Shown: positions 20,263 to 27,491 of the stretch, in pieces | Layout: each line of letters opens with the position of its first letter | How positions within the stretch are numbered: position 1 is the first letter of the stretch | Origin: Streptomyces sp. NBC_00289 | GTDB lineage: Bacteria; Actinomycetota; Actinomycetes; Streptomycetales; Streptomycetaceae | NCBI RefSeq assembly: GCF_041435115.1 | Contig: NZ_CP108046.1 | Coordinates: 8,618,001-8,682,000 of the forward strand | Direction of reading: 5' to 3' | DNA: 64,000 nucleotides | The notes under the pieces: generated by a model | The model's input: only the letters and a program-made list of their open reading frames with translations | What the model was told of the DNA's origin: nothing | Databases searched by the model: none | Position numbers and translations under genes: made by a program

Positions 20263-21270
20263 TCACTGCAGGGCGGGTGCCGCGGCGGTGTCCGCATACC
20301 GTGGAACGGTGCGGGACCAGTAGTAGCATCCGCGGATCCAGCCGATCATGCCGTCGACGTAACCGAGGCCGGCGGGACTCAACTCGGGCCGCACCGCCTC
20401 GTGGAGGTCCTCGAACTCCCTGATGGTGTCGTTGATCAGCCGGATCGCCAGCATGACGGCCCTCGGTAGCGAGCACCCGTGCGCCCGTTGGTAGGCGAGG
20501 GCCAGATTGATCATCCCCCCTGCCCGCTGTTCCTTCACGGCGGAGAAGAGGTCGGGGATCCAGACCGCCGCGTCGGCCGACAGGCGCGCCAGGCGTCGTA
20601 CGACGGGATGGTGGAGCTCGTCGGCGTCCAGCTCGCTGGCCTGCGCGGCCTCGCACAGCGGATAGAAGGGTTCGACACCCGCGATCAGTGAGCGTATCGA
20701 GTTGCACAGTCCGGTCCGAACGGGCACGGACTGTGTCTGGGCCACCGCCTCGTAGAGCAGGCCGTGCACGTACTCACGGCTGTGCCATGCCCAGCGGGCC
20801 GCCTGCGCGGGCGTGCACCGCTCCTGCACCTGTCGGTGGAGGTCGGCCAGGGCGGCGCCGAGGCAGGTGGACGGGGGCCGGCCGTCCCGCAGGATCGCGA
20901 CGCTCTCGGAGAGCATGGGCAGCAGTTGGCCCGGCCCCTGTTGTCCGACCTCCTCGGCACGGTCGTCGAAGACGAACTGGTAGGCGATCTGGTTGGCCAC
21001 GATCTGGAGGATGTCGGCATCCATGGTGGGGCTGTTGAAGGCCGCGAGTTCGGCGGGACGGGTGCGGGCGATCATCGCCGCCGTCTCCGGCTCGTCGGTC
21101 AGTCCCCACCTGTTCAGCCACGACCCGACGCCGGCCGTCGCCTCGGACACGTGCCGATTGCACGCGAAGGGGAACGGCATGTGGAGGTTGGCGTCGATCA
21201 GATCCCTGAGGCTGTCGGCCGCAGGTGCGTGCCGCGGTTCGACCGCGGTGTCCTCATGCGTCGTCGACAC
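20263..21270 (-). CDS. Class I terpene synthase family protein
   Basis: The 335-residue protein matches bacterial class I terpene cyclases: the N-terminal MPFPFACNRH block, the metal motif FDDRAEE (D102, D103, E106), a pocket arginine region, and a terminal WSRTVPRY with the RY pair at 324-325. The second metal motif reads PDLFSAVKE (239-247). The usual leading Asn of NDxxSxxxE is Pro, while D240, S243 and E247 are kept. It would cyclise a prenyl diphosphate, most likely FPP; the product cannot be predicted. The start is uncertain: GTG at 21270 has GGGTGA five bases upstream and overlaps the P450 gene by 17 bases; GTG 21279 is possible. Translational coupling to the P450 indicates one pathway. 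Confidence 0.87.
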   Translation of the reverse strand: MSTTHEDTAVEPRHAPAADSLRDLIDANLHMPFPFACNRHVSEATAGVGSWLNRWGLTDEPETAAMIARTRPAELAAFNSPTMDADILQIVANQIAYQFVFDDRAEEVGQQGPGQLLPMLSESVAILRDGRPPSTCLGAALADLHRQVQERCTPAQAARWAWHSREYVHGLLYEAVAQTQSVPVRTGLCNSIRSLIAGVEPFYPLCEAAQASELDADELHHPVVRRLARLSADAAVWIPDLFSAVKEQRAGGMINLALAYQRAHGCSLPRAVMLAIRLINDTIREFEDLHEAVRPELSPAGLGYVDGMIGWIRGCYYWSRTVPRYADTAAAPALQ

Positions 21271-22744
21271 CGTTGTCACCCGCCGTTCGGGAGTCCTGCG
21301 AGGAAATGGCCGTACCTGTCCGGGTGGCGAGGGAACGGTCACGAGGCACCGGCCCCGCCGGGCCGCGTGACCGCGGCTCGCAGGTCATCACGAGCGAGCG
21401 CGGCCCCAACGTGGCCCCGGGGCGCGTCCGTTCGGTGTGCCCGGGAACATGGCGCAGCCGCCAGCGCGCGGCGACGGCCGCGACGGTCACCGTGGCCTCC
21501 GCGACGGCGAACCGGTCGCCGATGCACTTGCGCCCGCCCGTGGCGAACGGGAGCATCGCGCCCGGCGGGACCGCGGCGGCCTGCGGCAGCCAGCGCTCGG
21601 GCCGGAACCGGTCGGGGGCGGCGAACGAGGCCGGGTCGTGCTGGAGCAGATAGGGGCTGTACAGGACGGTGGTACCCGGCGGGAGCCGACGCCCGGCGAG
21701 AACGGTTTCCCTGGTCGTCACGCGCATGAAGAGCCACCCGGGCGGGCGGTGGCGCAGCGTCTCACTGACGACGCACCGGGTGTAGGTGAGGTTCGGCAGG
21801 TCCCCGGGGCCGGGGCGCCGCCGTCCGGCGAGCACGGTGTCGACCTCGGCGTGCAGCCGGCGCTCCGCCTCCGGGTTCCGCGCCAGCAGGTCGAACGCCG
21901 AGGCCAGGCACAGAGCGGTGCTCTCGGCGCCGGTGAGCAGGAGCGTGACGAGATGGTCGTGCACCTCCTGTTCGCTGATCGCGGCGGCTCCGCCGTCACC
22001 GCGGGCGGCGGCCAGCAGCGTGTCCAGCAGGTCGCCCCCGCCGTGCGGATCCGCGCGTCGCGCGTCGCGCCGCCGTTCCTCGACGACCGCGTCGACGATC
22101 GCGTGGACGCGCTCGACGGCGCGGCGGTAGCGCCGGTTCGCAGGTGCGGGAACGCGGAAGAGGGCGTCGACCGGCACGGCCGTACGGACGAACAGTCCGC
22201 GGACGATGACGGCGAGGCTGTCGCGCACCTCCGCGGCCGCCGCGCTGCCGAGCGAGTCGGAGAAGAGGACACGGCTGATCACCCGGGTGGTCAGGGCCAG
22301 CATCTCCGCGCTGACGTCGATCCGCCCTTCCGTCGGCCATCCGCCGCACACCGACTCGGCCTCCCGGCTCATCGGTTCCGTGTGGCCGGTGACCCTGGAG
22401 GGACGGAAGTCGGGTTGCAGCAGCCTGCGTTGCCGTCGGTAGGTGTCATGGCGGCAGGTGACCAGGCCGTCGCCCATGAGCGGCCGCAGCCGGTCGTACA
22501 GCGGGCCCCCCTTGTCGAAGGTGCGCGTGTCCATCAGGACCTGGTGGGCCAGCTCGGGATGACAGGCCATCCAGGCACGCAGGGGCCCGAGGCGTATCTC
22601 CACCAGATCCCCGTGCGACGGCAAGGAATTCAGAAAATCCAGCGGTCGGCGGAACAAAGCGATAGCGTGACCGGCGAAAGGGAATATGCCCGGTGCAGTA
22701 CCCACCGTCCAGGCGTGCTCTATTTCAGGCGCGGTACCGTTCAT
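21254..22744 (-). CDS. Cytochrome P450, pentalenene-oxygenase-like
   Basis: The 496-residue P450 has the I-helix LLTGAESTA, the ExxR motif SETLR, and the haem-binding loop FATGGRKCIGDRF with its axial cysteine. From memory its N-terminal region (PLDFLNSLPSHGDLVEIRLG, CHPELAHQVL, RTFDKGG) closely resembles Streptomyces pentalenene oxygenase (PtlI, CYP183) and related terpene P450s. It probably oxidises the hydrocarbon made by the downstream synthase. The C-terminal 35 residues after the P450 fold are polar and unconserved-looking. It starts with ATG at 22744 behind GGCAGGTGG and is the first gene of the pair. No ferredoxin gene is adjacent. Confidence 0.92.
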   Translation of the reverse strand: MNGTAPEIEHAWTVGTAPGIFPFAGHAIALFRRPLDFLNSLPSHGDLVEIRLGPLRAWMACHPELAHQVLMDTRTFDKGGPLYDRLRPLMGDGLVTCRHDTYRRQRRLLQPDFRPSRVTGHTEPMSREAESVCGGWPTEGRIDVSAEMLALTTRVISRVLFSDSLGSAAAAEVRDSLAVIVRGLFVRTAVPVDALFRVPAPANRRYRRAVERVHAIVDAVVEERRRDARRADPHGGGDLLDTLLAAARGDGGAAAISEQEVHDHLVTLLLTGAESTALCLASAFDLLARNPEAERRLHAEVDTVLAGRRRPGPGDLPNLTYTRCVVSETLRHRPPGWLFMRVTTRETVLAGRRLPPGTTVLYSPYLLQHDPASFAAPDRFRPERWLPQAAAVPPGAMLPFATGGRKCIGDRFAVAEATVTVAAVAARWRLRHVPGHTERTRPGATLGPRSLVMTCEPRSRGPAGPVPRDRSLATRTGTAISSQDSRTAGDNGVDDA

Positions 22745-23120
22745 CGAATACCACCTGCCTCAATCGACACACGAAATCGGTGGCTGGCCCACCGACCCGC
22801 TTTTGTGTCATCTCCTGCCCAGTGCAACCGCGGTCGGCTCTCCGATTCATCGGTACGCCGGGGCGCACGGGAGCACGGGGAAGCATTCCGAGAGCCCCCT
22901 TCGATGCGTGCGGAACCGACTGGGGCGGTGCTCGCCGGGGGATTCACGGAAAAGCGAATTCCGGAGAGAACGGTTCTTGTCGCGCCGAAGAGGGCGTCGG
23001 GAAATGCCGAGCCGACGGCCTCCGTCGTCCCGTGTACCTCTCACGGGCACGGGCACGGGGACGCGTCCGCGCATGCGGCCGTGCGGCCACGGGTCCGCGG
23101 GCGGCCCTGCGCTCAGGGTC
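22745..23120. other. Intergenic region without recognisable gene
   Basis: These 376 bases separate the P450 start from the NlpC/P60 stop, both on the minus strand. The part next to the P450 is less GC-rich than its surroundings, as expected of a promoter, but I could not pick convincing -10/-35 boxes. A small hairpin, CCCTG-CGCT-CAGGG, at about 23106-23119 follows the NlpC/P60 stop and may contribute to termination. Confidence 0.5.
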
Positions 23121-24428
23121 TCAGGCGAGCCGCACGGCTCCGCGGATCGCCGACTCCCCGGCGAAGTAGACCGACTCCTCGCGGATGTACGTGCCAGGTC
23201 CCGGCGCGTGGATCATCATGCCGTTGCCGGTGTAGAGGCCGAGGTGGCTCAGGTCGTCGTGGAAGAAGATCAGGTCTCCGGGCCGGACGTCGCCGAGGGG
23301 TATCACCGTGCCGGCGCTCGCCTGATCGGGTGCGTTGCGGGGGAGGGCGACGCCGGCCGCCCGCCAGGCGGCCTGGGTCAGGCTGCCGCAGTCGTACGAC
23401 TCCGGCCCGGTCGCCCCCCACACGCACGGCCTGCCGATCTGGGCGCGGGCGAACTCCATTGCCCGCACGGCCTTTCCGCCGTTCCCCTGGTCCTGAAGGA
23501 CGACCGGGGCGACGGCTGCCGCCGGAAGGCCCGTGTCGAGGACCGAAGGGGTGCTCGCGATCACGTCCGGGCCGGGCACCGGCTGCTGCTGCCACGCCAC
23601 CTCTTCGACCGTAGGGCGAGTCGGTTCCGTGATCGCGACAGCGGGGACGGCGGGCAGGTCGGGGAAGGTGAGCCAGGATTCCTGGACCGGCGGAGCCTCG
23701 ATCGCCGCGACGGGTGTGCGCTGCTGGACGGTGTACCGGGCCATCAGCTCGCGGGCCGCGGCGAGCTTGCGCCGGTTCTGCTCCTTGGAGGACCGCAGGG
23801 AGGACCGCTGGGCCTCGGCGGTCGGCGCGGGCTGCGCCGGGACGGCCTCCTGCCGGGGCCCCGGCAGGGCCGGCAGCGCGGGCGTCGGTCCGGCGGTCAA
23901 CTCGGGCAGGGCGGCGGGAGCGGGTCCCGCGGTCAGCTCCAGTACGGGCCGTGCGGCCGGCCCGGCGGGCAGCTCGGGCACGGCTGCGGGAGGCGGCCCG
24001 GCGGTGAGCTCCGGTGCGGCGGAGCGCCGTTCGGCCGGGCGGGCCGTGGGCGCGGCCTCGGGTGTCCTGTCGCGCGGCAGCACCGCGGGGACGGTCGGGC
24101 CCACTCGGGTGCGGGCCGCGTCGAACCACTGCCTGGTGACGTTGTCGGCGGAGGCGTCCGTGCGCCTGGGCTCGGCGCGGCGGCGGGTCCCCGTCGTCAT
24201 GGCGCGGGTCGCGTTGTAGTTGCCGGTGGAGGTTTCCGCCTGGTCGTAGAGCGTGTTGACCCGCTGCTGGACCTCGTCGCGGCTCGGTGTGTCCTCCCCC
24301 GAGAGGGGTACGGCGTCGGCGGTCTGGGTGAACAGGGCCACTGAGGTGAGCGCGGCTGTCGCGAGGGCGGAGCCGCGCGGGCCGGGGAGGCTGAGACCTC
24401 TGGGGCGCGATGTTCGTTCCGGCGCCAT
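23121..24428 (-). CDS. NlpC/P60 family peptidoglycan hydrolase
   Basis: The 435-residue secreted protein has an N-terminal signal region (LATAALTSVALFTQTADA) and a long Pro/Ala linker with repeated ELTAGP units around residues 140-190. A helical KEQNRRKLAAARELMARY segment follows, and then a C-terminal NlpC/P60 domain. The catalytic cysteine lies in SYDCGSLTQAAW and the histidine in SHLGLYTGNGMMIH. Family members normally read DCSG at the nucleophile; here the two residues are swapped to DCGS, confirmed at codon level (GAC TGC GGC AGC). It should cleave peptide stems of peptidoglycan. A c-di-AMP riboswitch precedes it, linking it to cell-wall and osmotic control as for other Streptomyces cell-wall hydrolases. 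Start ATG 24428 follows GGAAGGAG. Confidence 0.92.
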   Translation of the reverse strand: MAPERTSRPRGLSLPGPRGSALATAALTSVALFTQTADAVPLSGEDTPSRDEVQQRVNTLYDQAETSTGNYNATRAMTTGTRRRAEPRRTDASADNVTRQWFDAARTRVGPTVPAVLPRDRTPEAAPTARPAERRSAAPELTAGPPPAAVPELPAGPAARPVLELTAGPAPAALPELTAGPTPALPALPGPRQEAVPAQPAPTAEAQRSSLRSSKEQNRRKLAAARELMARYTVQQRTPVAAIEAPPVQESWLTFPDLPAVPAVAITEPTRPTVEEVAWQQQPVPGPDVIASTPSVLDTGLPAAAVAPVVLQDQGNGGKAVRAMEFARAQIGRPCVWGATGPESYDCGSLTQAAWRAAGVALPRNAPDQASAGTVIPLGDVRPGDLIFFHDDLSHLGLYTGNGMMIHAPGPGTYIREESVYFAGESAIRGAVRLA

Positions 24429-24450
24429 GAGAGACGTACTCCTTCCGTAC

Positions 24451-24605
24451 TCCGCCTACCGGGTTAGCTGACGGGTTCGGGCGGCAGTTCCGGAAGGTGT
24501 GCCCTACGGCCGTTGCCCCGTGAGGCGTCTGGCCGATTCACCCCAAGTCTTCGGTTGGGTCCCCGGCTCCGGCTGCCGTGCGGCGCACCGAACTCGGCGG
24601 AGGCC
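24451..24605 (-). promoter_or_regulatory. c-di-AMP (ydaO/yuaA) riboswitch
   Basis: Read on the minus strand, the leader of the NlpC/P60 gene contains the conserved blocks of the ydaO-type riboswitch in order: CCGGGGACCCAAC, TTGGGGTGAATC, AGGGCACACCTTCCG, and the terminal GAACCCGTCAGCTAACC followed by GGTAGGCG. The last block ends about 22 bases before the start codon. In actinobacteria this RNA senses c-di-AMP and turns down cell-wall hydrolase genes when the messenger is abundant. Boundaries are approximate; the 5' end could reach to about 24640. The rest of the 316-base gap shows a short AT-richer stretch near 24650-24720 that may hold the promoter. Confidence 0.88.
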
Positions 24606-24744
24606 GTACGACCCGGCGGGGTCCGCCGGAGCGAGTCGAACGGTCTGACGTCAACTTAACCAACATGTGAGCCTTGTGTGAAGGTTGAAGTGCGGTATGT
24701 CCGATACGTAATTGTGACCTTCGTCGTAACCGGGTCGCCGACGC

Positions 24745-25803
24745 TCAGTTCGCGTCCCGTCGGCCTCGCCATGCCGCGTAGTGGTCCAGCACGGTCTGCT
24801 CGATCGGGCGGTAGGAAACACCCAGTTCGTGCACGCTCCTGCTGTTGTCCACCCGGAACCGGATGCCGAGGTGCTTGCGGATGTAGTCCTGGCTCAGCCC
24901 GAACGCCGGGCCGAGCACGCGCACCGGCCAGTGGGGGAGCGCGGTGCGCGGCAGGCGGAGGTCGCGGGGGTGGCGGGCCCGGATGATGCGGGACATCTCG
25001 TGAAAGGACGTCATGGTTTCCGCGGCGACGATGTAGCGGCCCTTCGCGTCCGGCCGCTCCGCCGCCGCGATGTGCGCCTCGGCCACCTCGCGCACGTCCG
25101 CCGTCGTGAAGCTGAAGTCCGGTGCTCCGTAGAAGAAGTAACCCTTGAACAGCTCGTCCAGCAGGAACAGGCTGCCGGACTCCGAGGCGGGGGTCAGGGA
25201 AGGACCCAGGATCAGACCGGGGTTGACGGAGACCATGCGCCAGCGGTCCTGGGCCGCCTCCGCGTCCCACGCCGCGCGCTCCGCGAGCGTCTTCGCGTAG
25301 TGGTAAGGGTTGTTCTCCACCGTGCTGGTGGTGTTGAAGTAACGCTCCGTCAGCAGCTGGTCGTCCATGTCCATGACGTCGGCGTAGTCACCGAAGATCG
25401 CGCCGACGGTGGAGGTGAGGACCAGCCGTTCGACCGTCGGCGCCCGCTCCACGCTCGCCAGCACGTTGCGCGTGCCCAGCAGCGCCGGGTCCACCATGTC
25501 CCTGCGGCCGTCCTTGATCTTCTCCGGCATGAGGAACGGCGACGCCACGTGGAACACCACCCGGCTGCCGCGCACCGCCTCGTCGAAGGAACCCTCCCGC
25601 AGCAGGTCCGCCTCGAACAGCTCGAGCCGGCCGGGGAACGCCTCGCGCATGGCCCGCAGTGGCCGCACCTTCGCCGAGTCGGCGCCGCCGCGCACGGTGG
25701 TGCGGACCCGGTAGCCCCGCTCCAGCAGCCGCCGTACCAGATGACTGCCGACGAAACCGCTGCCACCGGTCACCACCACGGTCTTCTCGCCGTCCACGCC
25801 CAC
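24745..25803 (-). CDS. NAD-dependent epimerase/dehydratase (extended SDR)
   Basis: The 352-residue protein belongs to the extended short-chain dehydrogenases close to dihydroflavonol-4-reductases and aldehyde reductases. It has the nucleotide motif TGGSGFVGSHLVRR at the N terminus, a catalytic serine in LTSTVGAIFGD and the YHYAKTLAE active-site Tyr-Lys pair. The arginine after the second strand (TTVRG) suggests NADP(H) preference. The substrate is unknown. It starts at GTG 25803 with GGGGAGTGA upstream (a second GTG lies two codons in). It is a single gene; no operon partner is evident. Confidence 0.9.
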   Translation of the reverse strand: MGVDGEKTVVVTGGSGFVGSHLVRRLLERGYRVRTTVRGGADSAKVRPLRAMREAFPGRLELFEADLLREGSFDEAVRGSRVVFHVASPFLMPEKIKDGRRDMVDPALLGTRNVLASVERAPTVERLVLTSTVGAIFGDYADVMDMDDQLLTERYFNTTSTVENNPYHYAKTLAERAAWDAEAAQDRWRMVSVNPGLILGPSLTPASESGSLFLLDELFKGYFFYGAPDFSFTTADVREVAEAHIAAAERPDAKGRYIVAAETMTSFHEMSRIIRARHPRDLRLPRTALPHWPVRVLGPAFGLSQDYIRKHLGIRFRVDNSRSVHELGVSYRPIEQTVLDHYAAWRGRRDAN

Positions 25804-26029
25804 GCTGTCACTCCCCGGGTCCGGTCAAGGGCCGCCGGGCTCCCGGCGATCCGCGTCCTGAGGGAAGCGTCGGGCATGTCCGGGCGGAAAGGGAACAGCT
25901 GGGGGCAGGCACGCTCACGGCCGTGCCGTGCCTCGCGCCGGGAGAGTTGGCGGGAGCGGGGTGTCACCTCGCACGCCCTGGGACTCCCACGGCTCCGGAC
26001 GCGCCCCGGTCAGTCCGGGAACCGGACGG

Positions 26030-26416
26030 TCAGGAAGCGTCCTGCTCGTCGTTCTTCTGCTTGATGCGCGCCGCTTCCTTGCGCACCTCCGCCTGGGTGG
26101 CGCGCTCCTTCTCCAGCCACTCGGGCCGGTCCTGCTTCAGCGCCTCGATCTGCTCGGTGGTGAGCGCCTCGGTGACGCCGCCGCGGGCGAGGCCCGCGAT
26201 GGAGACGCCGAGCTTCGCCGCGACCACCGGGCGGGGGTGCGGTCCGGTGCGCCGCAGTTCCTGGAGCCACTCCGGCGGGTTGGCCTGCAGCTCGCCGAGT
26301 TCGGTGCGTGAGACGACGCCCGACTGGAAATCCGCGGGGGTGGCCGGGAGGTACACACCCAGCTTCTTCGCCGCGGTGGCGGGCTTCATCGTCTGGGCGC
26401 TCTGGTGCGACTTCAT
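26030..26416 (-). CDS. DUF5997 family protein
   Basis: The 128-residue soluble protein is built of KxLGVYLPATPADFQ and PPEWLQELRRTGPHPRPVVAAKLGVS blocks, ends in a charged helix, and matches the uncharacterised actinobacterial DUF5997 family as I remember it. The repeated (P)EWL...R segments and the AAKLGVSIAGLARGG part look like helical DNA-binding-type folds, but no function is established. It starts at ATG 26416 and is divergent, 58 bases apart, from a LysR-effector-domain gene; this pairing recurs in Streptomyces, suggesting a functional link. Confidence 0.8.
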   Translation of the reverse strand: MKSHQSAQTMKPATAAKKLGVYLPATPADFQSGVVSRTELGELQANPPEWLQELRRTGPHPRPVVAAKLGVSIAGLARGGVTEALTTEQIEALKQDRPEWLEKERATQAEVRKEAARIKQKNDEQDAS

Positions 26417-26474
26417 GGTGTCCAGACTATCGACCGCGGACGGGACGTCCGACCACGCCCGGTAGCCTGGCCTG

Positions 26475-27239
26475 GTGACAGGCTCGGAAGCACCTCCCTC
26501 GTTCCGGCTCGCGTACGTCCCCGGCGTGACCCCCGGCAAGTGGGTGCGGATCTGGAACGAGCGTCGGCCCGACGTCCCGCTGACGCTGGTGCAGGTGCCG
26601 GCCGCGGAGGCGTCCGAGGTGCTGCGCGGCGGCGACGCGGACGCGGCGCTCGTACGGCTGCCGGTGGACCGCACGGTCCTCAGCGCGATCCCCCTCTACA
26701 CCGAGACGACAGTGGTCGTGGTCCCGACGGACCACGTCGTCACGGCCGCCGACGAGGTGTCCGCCGCGGATCTCGCCGACGAGATCCTGCTGCACCCCCT
26801 CGACGACGTCCTCGACTGGGAACGGCCGCCCGGCCTGGCCGCCCTCGAGCGCCCCGCCACGACCGAGGACGCGGTCGAGTTGGTCGCGGCGGGCATCGGC
26901 CTCCTCGCCGTCCCCCAGTCGCTGGCCCGGCTGCATCACCGCAAGGACCTCACCTACCGCCCGCTGGTGGACGCTCCGGAGTCCGGCGTGGCCCTGTCCT
27001 GGCCGGAGGACGCGACGACCGACCTCGTCGACGACTTCATCGGGATCGTCCGGGGCCGGACGGTCAACAGCACCCGGGGACGCGCCCGGCCCGAGGACCA
27101 GGCGCAGCCGGCGCGCAAGCGTACGGAGAAGACCGGCGGCCGCAAGCCGGCCCCGGGCAAGGGCTCCCGCGGCGGTGGATCCGGCGGCGCCAAGGGATCC
27201 AGGGGCGCCCAGCGCGGAAAGCCCCGCCGCCGCTCGTAG
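26475..27239 (+). CDS. LysR-type substrate-binding domain protein lacking a DNA-binding domain
   Basis: The 254-residue protein begins straight in the periplasmic-binding-protein-like effector fold of LysR regulators (FRLAYVPGVTPGKWVRIW, VPTDHVVTAADEVSAADLADE, AVELVAAGIGLLAVPQSLA) with no helix-turn-helix. After residue 200 comes a low-complexity basic tail rich in Lys, Arg and Gly, ending AQRGKPRRRS, which could bind nucleic acid non-specifically. It starts with GTG at 26475. No Shine-Dalgarno is visible and a TAGCCT -10-like box lies 11 bases upstream, so the mRNA may be leaderless. It probably senses a small molecule and works with the divergent DUF5997 protein. Confidence 0.82.
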   Translation: MTGSEAPPSFRLAYVPGVTPGKWVRIWNERRPDVPLTLVQVPAAEASEVLRGGDADAALVRLPVDRTVLSAIPLYTETTVVVVPTDHVVTAADEVSAADLADEILLHPLDDVLDWERPPGLAALERPATTEDAVELVAAGIGLLAVPQSLARLHHRKDLTYRPLVDAPESGVALSWPEDATTDLVDDFIGIVRGRTVNSTRGRARPEDQAQPARKRTEKTGGRKPAPGKGSRGGGSGGAKGSRGAQRGKPRRRS

Positions 27240-27491
27240 CGCCGACGGCCGAGTACGCCGGGAGGGGGGTCGCTGCCTCGGGCGCCCTCCGTTCGTTCAC
27301 TCGCTTTCGGCGAGCCGATCACGTTCGTGATGTCGAATGGCGTGCGGAGGGTCGGCCGGACGACAAGGAAGGGGCGCGTGCGCGTCAGCGGGGCCGGAGC
27401 AGTCGGTTCCGGCCGCTGGTGAGCGGAAGACGAAGCCCGCCGACGACCGTTCGACCCCTGGAGTCGGGCCGGGCAGTGGCACAATCTCCCC

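Noticed and set aside
20106..20297. N-terminal extension of the first LAL regulator
   Set aside because: It crosses two inverted repeats and the terpene synthase 3' end and encodes an unconserved-looking Arg/His-rich stretch.
22686..24344. Plus-strand open frame over the P450 leader and NlpC/P60 gene
   Set aside because: It covers a real gene with a riboswitch on the opposite strand, and its product is Gly/Arg-rich without motifs.
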